64,000 nucleotides of DNA from Pseudarthrobacter sp. Fe7 (GTDB lineage Bacteria; Actinomycetota; Actinomycetes; Actinomycetales; Micrococcaceae), in assembly GCA_024372495.1 (NCBI GenBank), contig CP099977.1:2542001-2606000 (forward strand), in the 5' to 3' direction. The position numbers were made by a program, and so were the translations under genes. This document shows positions 58,626 to 64,000 of the stretch, piece after piece; position 1 is the stretch's first letter, and every line of letters starts with the position of its first letter. The notes beneath the pieces are model-generated. The model was not told the DNA's origin and did not search any database. It worked only from the letters and a program-made list of their open reading frames with translations.

Positions 58626-59253
58626 GTGGCTAACAACACTCGTGCTCGCCGTCAGGCCCGCCTCTCGCGGTCCCTCGGCATTGCTCTGACCCCCAAGGCC
58701 GCCAAGTACATGGAGCGCCGCCCGTACGGCCCCGGTGAGCATGGCCGTGCCCGCAAGAAGCAGGACTCCGACTACGCCGTACGTCTGCGCGAAAAGCAGC
58801 GCCTGCGCGCCCAGTACGGCATCCGTGAAGCACAGATGACCCGTGCCTTCGAAGAAGCCCGCCGCACCAAGGGCCTGACCGGTGAGAACCTCATCGAACT
58901 GCTCGAAATGCGCCTTGACGCCCTGGTCCTGCGTGCCGGCTTCGCCCGCACCATCGCCCAGGCCCGCCAGGCTCGTTGTGCACCGCCACATCATGGTTGA
59001 CGGCGTCCGCGTTGACCGTCCGTCGTTCCGCGTCGGCGAGGGCCAGCTGGTCCACGTCCACAGCCGCAGCGAAACCATGGTTCCCCTCCAGGTTGCCGCC
59101 GCCGGTGCTCACCGCGACGTCCTGCCTGCCGTTCCGGCCTACCTGGACGTCAAGCTGGAAGCCCTTCAGGCCCGGCTGGTCCGCCGCCCCAAGCGCTCCG
59201 AGATCCCGGTGACCTGCGAAGAGCAGCTCGTCGTCGAATTCTACGCACGCTAA
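58626..59253 (+). CDS. rpsD: 30S ribosomal protein S4; frameshifted
   Basis: A primary rRNA-binding protein of the small subunit, ~208 residues. GTG 58626 follows GGAAGGA. MANNTRARRQARLSRSLG and the S4 RNA-binding domain (HRHIMVDGVRVDRPSFRVGEGQ) are clear. AGGCT at 58969-58973 should be AGCT (restores TIAQARQLVVHRHIMVDG), directly at the start of the S4 domain; an essential gene. The 170-base gap before it (58457-58625) has no other gene and may hold a leader for autoregulation, which S4 is known to do in other bacteria, but no structure is evident. Confidence 0.96.
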
Positions 59254-59270
59254 ATCCCAGCAGCGTACCC

Positions 59271-59304
59271 GAAGAAGCCCGTGGCAAGCGCCGCGGGCTT
59301 CTTT
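59271..59304. terminator. Terminator after rpsD
   Basis: AAGAAGCCCG (59272-59281) and CGGGCTTCTT (59294-59303) form a ten-base stem with a 12-base loop, ending in T, just after the rpsD stop. Confidence 0.85.
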
Positions 59305-59398
59305 GTATGTAAGGTACTTGGGGGACATCTGCGCGGCGACCCTTCCGGGCGCGTGCAGGATGGAACCCAACCACGGAATTTCGAGGAGATGAACGTCT

Positions 59399-59773
59399 AT
59401 GTCTGGTGGCGATATTGCCGGCCTGATCGCTGCCGGAGTGTTCGCGCTCCTGGTCCTGCTGCTTGCGGTCCCCATCCTGAAGCTGGGAAAAGTCTTCGAT
59501 GAGGTGCGGACCACCATCAGGTCCCTCAGTGACGGAGCAACGCCCCTGATGGATGAGGTCACGGCCACCGTCTCCACCACCAACCAGCAGCTGAAGAAGG
59601 TGGATGGCATCTCGTCCAACGTCTCGGACGCGTCCGCCAACATCTCAGCCCTGTCCTCGCTGGTGGCCGCCACTGTGGGATCGCCCCTGATCAAGGTCGC
59701 CGCCTTCAGCTACGGCGTCCGCAGCGCCTTCGCCAACCGCCGGAAGCCCGCCGCCGGGCGCCGCAGCCGCTAG
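59399..59773 (+). CDS. DUF948 membrane protein
   Basis: A 124-residue DUF948 protein: one N-terminal membrane helix (AGLIAAGVFALLVLLLAVPIL) and a coiled coil of repeated TTNQQLKKVDGISSNVSDASANIS type, function unknown. ATG 59399 follows GAGGAG. In actinobacteria a DUF948 gene and a short partner precede alaS, as here (next gene at 59791). A basic C terminus ends the protein. The gene is intact. Confidence 0.9.
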   Translation: MSGGDIAGLIAAGVFALLVLLLAVPILKLGKVFDEVRTTIRSLSDGATPLMDEVTATVSTTNQQLKKVDGISSNVSDASANISALSSLVAATVGSPLIKVAAFSYGVRSAFANRRKPAAGRRSR

Positions 59774-59790
59774 ATTCGAAAAGAACAAAC

Positions 59791-60021
59791 ATGAAAAGAA
59801 TTGTCTGGATGGGAATCGGCGTGGCCATCGGTGTCATTGCCTTCCGAAAAGTCAGCCAGGCCCAGTCCAGCCTCGGGCCGGAGGGCCTGAACCGCTCGGT
59901 GGGGCGGCTGGCCGACGGAGTATACGACTTTGCCGACGCCGTCCGCGCAGGAATGCGCGAACGGGAAACGGACCTGAGGGCCGCCCTGGGCATTGAGTCC
60001 ACGGACATGGTTGGCCGCTAG
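59791..60021 (+). CDS. DUF6167-like small membrane-associated protein
   Basis: A 76-residue protein with a short N-terminal hydrophobic stretch ([13 protein letters not shown]) and an amphipathic remainder ([26 protein letters not shown]). I place it with the small DUF6167 proteins found between a DUF948 gene and alaS; its role is unknown. It starts 18 bases after the DUF948 stop with AAAAGAAC before the ATG, so the two are probably co-transcribed with alaS. The gene is intact. Confidence 0.75.
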   Translation: MKRIVWMGIGVAIGVIAFRKVSQAQSSLGPEGLNRSVGRLADGVYDFADAVRAGMRERETDLRAALGIESTDMVGR

Positions 60022-60146
60022 GCCCGGCGCGGGCATCGCACCGGCAACCAGCCAACAACCGGCAGGACCCCCACCCGGGCCCCGCCACCTGAACGAAATC
60101 CCCGTGCCGCTGGCGGCACGGACCAAGAAGGGTAAGAAAACAGCTC

Positions 60147-62826
60147 ATGAAGTCGCAGGAGATCACAAAGCGCTGGGTGGACTTTTTGTCAGCAAGGGCC
60201 ACACCGCGGTTCCCTCCGCATCGCTGGTCTCCAGCGACCCCTCGCTGCTGTTCACGGTGGCCGGCATGGTCCCGTTCATTCCCTACCTCACCGCCCGCGA
60301 GGAAGCGCCCTACGCCCGCGCCACCAGTGTCCAGAAGTGCATCCGCACCGGCGACATCGAGGAAGTGGGCAAAACCGCGCGGCACGGCACCTTCTTCCAG
60401 ATGTGCGGCAACTTCTCCTTCGGCGACTACTTCAAGGAAGACGCCATCAAGTTCGCCTGGGAACTGCTCACCACGGGCGTTGACAACGGCGGCTACGGCC
60501 TTTCGCCCGAGCGGCTGTGGGTAACGGTTTACGAGGAGGACGACGAGGCCGAAGAACTGTGGCTGAAAAACACGGGCGTCCCCGCGGAGCGCATCCAGCG
60601 CATGGGAAAGTCGGACAACTACTGGTCGACCGGCCAGCCCGGGCCGGCCGGCCCCTGCTCCGAGATCTACTACGACCGCGGACCGGCCTACGGCATCGAA
60701 GGTGGCCCGCTGGCCGACGAGACCCGGTATGTCGAAATCTGGAACCTCGTGTTCATGCAGTACCAGATCGAGAACGTGCGCTCCAAGATCGACTTCGACA
60801 TCGTGGGTGAGCTGCCCAAGAAGAACATCGACACCGGCCTGGGCATGGAACGGCTCGCCATGATCCTGCAGGGCGTCGAGAACATGTACGAGACCGACCA
60901 GGTCCGGCCCGTCATCGACAAGGCGGCCGAACTCTCCGGCAAGGAGTACACCTCCGCCGAATCCGCGGAAGACCCCCACCACACGGACGACGTCCGCATG
61001 CGCGTGGTGGCAGACCACATCCGGTCGGCCCTGATGCTGATTTCCGACGGCGTGACGCCGTCCAACGAAGGACGCGGCTACGTCCTGCGCCGCCTCATCC
61101 GCCGCGCCGTGCGTTCAATGCGCCTCCTGGGCGTGGAACAGGCATGCCTGCCCGAGCTGCTGCCGGCCTCACGGGACGCCATGAAGGGCGTCTACCCCGT
61201 GGTGGAGACGGATTTCGACCGGATCAGCCGGATCGCCTACGCCGAAGAGAAGGCCTTCCTGCGCACCATCGCATCCGGCACTGCCCGGCTGGAAGATGCG
61301 GTAAGGGAGTCCAAGGCAGCCAACAGGCCGCTCTCCGGCGAGGATGCCTTCAGCCTGCACGACACCTATGGTTTCCCGATCGACCTCACCCTTGAAATGG
61401 CCGAAGAGGCCGGGCTGAAGGTTGATGAGGCAGCGTTCCGCAGCCTCATGCAGGAACAGCGCCAGCGGGCCCAGGCCGACGCCAAGGGCAAGAAGGGCGG
61501 CCACGCCGACGTCAGCGTCTTCCAGGAGATCCTGGGCCAGGGCGAGACGATCTTCACCGGCTACACCGAACTCGAAGGCGAATCACGCGTCCGCGGGCTG
61601 CTCAGCGCCGGCCGGCAGGTCCAGCAGGCAGCCACCGGTGACGAGATTGAACTCGTTCTCGCCGAAACCCCGTTCTACGCCGAAGCCGGCGGCCAGGCCG
61701 CCGACACTGGCCTGATCACCGGTGACGGGTTCGTCGTCGAGGTCCTTGACGTCCAGCGCCCCGTGAAGGGCCTGAGCGTGCATAAGGCGATTGTCCGCGA
61801 AGGTGAAATCGGCGCGGACTCCCTGGTGCGCGCCGCCGTCGACCGTGAACGCCGCCATGCCGCGGAGCAGGCGCACACGGGCACCCACATCGTCCACGCC
61901 GCCCTGCACCAGATCCTCGGCCCGGAGGCAACCCAGCGTGGGTCCTTCAACAAGGCCGGCTACCTGCGGTTCGACTTCGCCTGGGGCGAGGGCCTGAGCA
62001 CTGCCACCCGGTCCGAGATCGAAGAGGTCTCCAACCTTGCCATCCGCAACAACTACTCCGTGGAAACCAGGATCATGGGCCTTGCTGAAGCCAAGGCCAT
62101 GGGTGCCATGGCCCTCTTCGGCGAGAACTACGGCAGCGAAGTGCGCGTGGTGGAGATCGACGGCGCGTGGTCACGCGAGCTGTGCGGCGGCACCCACGTT
62201 GCAAACACCTCGCTGATCGGCAGCCTGTCCCTCCTGGGCGAACAGTCCGTTGGTTCAGGAAACCGCCGCGTGGAAGCCTTTGTTGGCATGGAAGCATTCC
62301 GGCACCTTGCGGCTGAGCGCGCGCTGGTGACCGAGCTGACTGACCTCCTGAAGGTTCCGTCGGGCCAGGCTCGCCGACAGGATTTCCGCCACCCTCGCCA
62401 AGCTCAAGGCAACCGAGAAGGAACTCGACCGGCTCCGCAAGGAACAGCTCGCCGGTGCCGCCGCCCAGCCTGGTGGACACCGCCAAGGACGCCGGGGGAG
62501 TGAAGGTGCTTGCCCACGACGCCGGAACCGTGAGCGGGGCCGACGACCTCCGAGGCCTGGCCCTGGACCTGCGCAACCGCCTCGGTTCTGCGGCTGCGGC
62601 TGTGGCCGTGGCCGGCGTTGCCAATGACCGCCCCTTGATCCTGGTTGCCACCAATGAGGCAGCCAGGGAGGCCGGCGTCAAGGCCGGTGCCCTGGTCCGG
62701 GTCGCTGCCGGCGTGCTTGGCGGTGGTGGCGGTGGCAAGGATGACGTAGCCCAGGGCGGCGGCACCGATGCCGGAAAGGTCGGCGCTGCACTGGCCGCCG
62801 TCGTCGACGCCATCTCAAGGCGCTAA
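60147..62826 (+). CDS. alaS: Alanine-tRNA ligase; frameshifted three times
   Basis: Charges tRNA-Ala, ~893 residues. ATG 60147 gives [14 protein letters not shown]. Catalytic core: [48 protein letters not shown] and [19 protein letters not shown]. Editing domain: [16 protein letters not shown] with HxxxH, and [11 protein letters not shown] with the zinc Cys/His. The C-terminal C-Ala domain ends in a Gly/Ala-rich segment. Breaks: T5 at 60183-60187 should be T6 (restores [13 protein letters not shown]), AGGCT 62367-62371 ([16 protein letters not shown]) and AGCCT 62467-62471 ([14 protein letters not shown]), both AGCT expected. Confidence 0.96.
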
Positions 62827-62833
62827 CCCAGCC

Positions 62834-63434
62834 ATGACCAATGCTGTTGCTGCCGGCGGCTACCCCCAGGGCGTCAAACTGGGGGTGGACGTCGGCACCG
62901 TCCGGGTAGGGGTGGCCATCTGTGACCGGGACTCGATCCTGGCCACGCCGTACAAGACCCTGGACCGGAACGCCAAGAAGAACTCGGATGTGCGCGTCAT
63001 CGCCAAACTGGCGGAGGAGCCTGGGAGCCGTGCAGGTCATCGTTGGCCTGCCCAGGACCATGAAGGGCGAGGAACATGCCTCGGCCAGGATGGCCACGGA
63101 CTACGCCCTGCTCCTCGCCGCTGAACTTTCCGGGCGCGGCCTGGCGGTCCCGGTCAACCTGGTGGATGAGCGCCTCAGCAGTGTCTCGGCGCACCGGAAC
63201 CTGCACGAAGCTGGCATGAGCAGCAGGGACCACCGTAAAGTAGTTGATCAGGTCGCGGCGGCGGGTATTCTTCAGCACGCCATCGACATGCAGAAAGCCA
63301 GGGGAGCGGATGTCGGCTCACGCGTGACAGCGCCATCCCCGTCCGTGGACCTGGGGGCCGGTGGGGTGGACCAGCCCGTCCGCGCCATCCCCGCAGACAC
63401 GGCCCAATCTTTAGATAATGGAAGGCAACAGTGA
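62834..63434 (+). CDS. ruvX: RuvX/YqgF Holliday-junction resolvase-like nuclease; frameshifted
   Basis: An RNase-H-fold nuclease, ~200 residues, thought to process rRNA 5' ends or recombination intermediates. VKLGVDVGTVRVGVAICD holds the first catalytic Asp, VIVGLPRTMKGEEHASAR the central motif, VNLVDERLSSVSAHRNL the Glu, and HRKVVDQVAAAGILQHAID the last Asp. AGCCT at 63018-63022 should be AGCT (restores KLAEELGAVQVIVGLP). A variable Asp/Pro tail of ~40 residues ends the protein. Its TGA overlaps the mltG GTG. Confidence 0.93.
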
Positions 63435-64000
63435 GCCCTGCCAACATTGACGACACCTCCGGCCCGCTGGACCCCGGGGCCCCGAGGCCGCTGACCCGCA
63501 AGGAAATGCGGGCCCGGGAGAAAAGCCTGAACACCGGAGGCCACGACGCCGTGCCCGAGCAGGCCTACGAAACCGGCGACGTTCCCCCGCCGCCCGCAGC
63601 GCCGCCGGCTGCCGCGCCTTTCGCAGCCGAATCAACCTTTGCTCCGCTTCCGGGCGCCGATGAGGTTCCGGCGGCACCGCAAACGCCCCCGTCCATCCAT
63701 GACGACGCGGCACACCAAGACGCCGCAGCGCATCACCACGCGGATGATTACCAGGACGCCCACCCCGACGACGTCACGCCCCATTCTGACGACGTCCACT
63801 ATGCGCACCAAGAGGCCCACATCCACGAGGAAACGGACGTCCACGACTACCCGGAGAGCGATCACGGCCACCCTGCGTATGAGGCAACCGACTACGACCA
63901 TGAGGCCCTCCCCGAATCCGCGCTTGTTGACCCGGTCGCCGGGATCCTTCCCGCCGCATCCACCGAGGTAGTTAAACGACCCTCGAAGAAGGTCCGCCGC
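63431..64000 (+). CDS. mltG: Endolytic murein transglycosylase MltG, N-terminal part (runs off right edge)
   Basis: An open frame from GTG 63431 (overlapping the ruvX stop as GTGA) continues without a stop to the right edge, ~190 codons. It starts VSPANIDDTSGPLDPGAPRPL, then TRKEMRAREKSLN, a Pro/Ala-rich part, and a strikingly His/Asp/Glu-rich, repetitive stretch (HHHADDYQDAHPDD, HEETDVHDYPESDHGHP), ending in VVKRPSKKVRR, which looks like the basic border of a membrane helix just beyond. The assignment to MltG rests on the conserved alaS-ruvX-mltG order and the long disordered cytoplasmic N terminus usual in this group; no LytG domain is in the window yet. Confidence 0.8.
   Translation, partial: MSPANIDDTSGPLDPGAPRPLTRKEMRAREKSLNTGGHDAVPEQAYETGDVPPPPAAPPAAAPFAAESTFAPLPGADEVPAAPQTPPSIHDDAAHQDAAAHHHADDYQDAHPDDVTPHSDDVHYAHQEAHIHEETDVHDYPESDHGHPAYEATDYDHEALPESALVDPVAGILPAASTEVVKRPSKKVRR

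Noticed and set aside
60103..60118. GTGCCGC-TG-GCGGCAC hairpin upstream of alaS as a terminator or regulator
   Set aside because: Only a seven-base stem with a tiny loop and no other signal; too short to call given the GC content.
3620..63022. GAGCCTG/CAGGCTC as a dispersed functional repeat (uptake sequence, Chi-like site or architecture motif)
   Set aside because: The copies discussed each break a reading frame that AGCT would keep. A functional repeat would be tolerated in frame or placed between genes.
27155..63434. Broken genes as true pseudogenes
   Set aside because: Several are indispensable single-copy genes (thrS, hisS, aspS, alaS, rpsD, secD), with perfect conservation on both sides of each break and one motif shared by nearly all of them.
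1..64000. CRISPR arrays, insertion sequences, prophage, tRNA and rRNA genes
   Set aside because: I looked for regular repeats, transposase or integrase motifs, and tRNA T-arm or anticodon patterns on both strands and saw none that could be supported. A dedicated tRNA scan would be decisive.

Overview
This window is high-GC chromosomal DNA from an actinobacterium. The best match I can infer is Micrococcaceae of the Arthrobacter/Pseudarthrobacter type. The reasons are the gene order thrS-HIT-pgsA ... pdxS ... pdxT-yebC-ruvCAB-yajC-secD-secF-relA ... hisS ... aspS ... rarA-rpsD ... alaS-ruvX-mltG, the actinobacterial families present (DUF6504, DUF5709, DUF6167, acVLRF1, a CGYC mycoredoxin-like protein, a DinB/mycothiol-type enzyme), frequent GTG and TTG starts, and a TCGAA-N5-GTTCGA type SOS box. 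I saw no phage, transposon, CRISPR array, tRNA or rRNA.

Layout. Bases 1-22,600 are an accessory and stress-related region: a P-type ATPase fragment, polysaccharide deacetylase, universal stress proteins, DUF4389 membrane protein, AI-2E exporter-like protein, SelO, two cell-wall enzymes (one behind a c-di-AMP riboswitch), a coupled DksA/AlkD-like/DUF1810 cluster, SDR, phosphoesterase, Nudix, EEP nuclease, thioesterase, PadR, ABC1 kinase, lipoate-ligase-like protein, mycoredoxin, SRAP, VOC protein and chorismate mutase. Bases 23,100-27,030 hold a LexA-controlled DUF6504-dnaE2 mutagenesis unit. From 27,155 to the right edge the window is mostly housekeeping: translation (thrS, hisS, aspS, alaS, rpsD), vitamin B6 (pdxS, pdxT), lipid II amidation (murT-gatD), recombination (ruvC, ruvA, ruvB, rarA, ruvX), protein export (yajC, secD, secF), the stringent response (relA) and the start of mltG.

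The most striking property is not a gene. In 38 places an extra base sits inside a former [G/C]AGCT[G/C] hexamer, giving AGCCT or AGGCT, and AGGCCT at two sites. Every one I checked throws a conserved protein out of frame, and removing the extra base restores the family sequence exactly. The damage includes indispensable genes (thrS, hisS, aspS, alaS, rpsD, secD, ruvB). About eleven other frame breaks are one-base losses, mostly in G/C runs. A living cell could not carry this as real mutation, so I treat the broken genes as intact loci carrying consensus errors. The motif and strand specificity of the insertions suggests a modified base at SAGCTS sites that misleads the base caller. Coordinates of frameshifted genes below are those of the whole repaired locus.

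Regulation visible in sequence: a ydaO-type c-di-AMP riboswitch before the LysM-NlpC gene, a LexA box before DUF6504-dnaE2, ten-base-phased TATCG repeats before padR, an AAGCATGCTT-type palindrome before the SDR gene, and strong hairpin terminators after selO, pdxS, secF, the DUF349 gene, aspS and rpsD.
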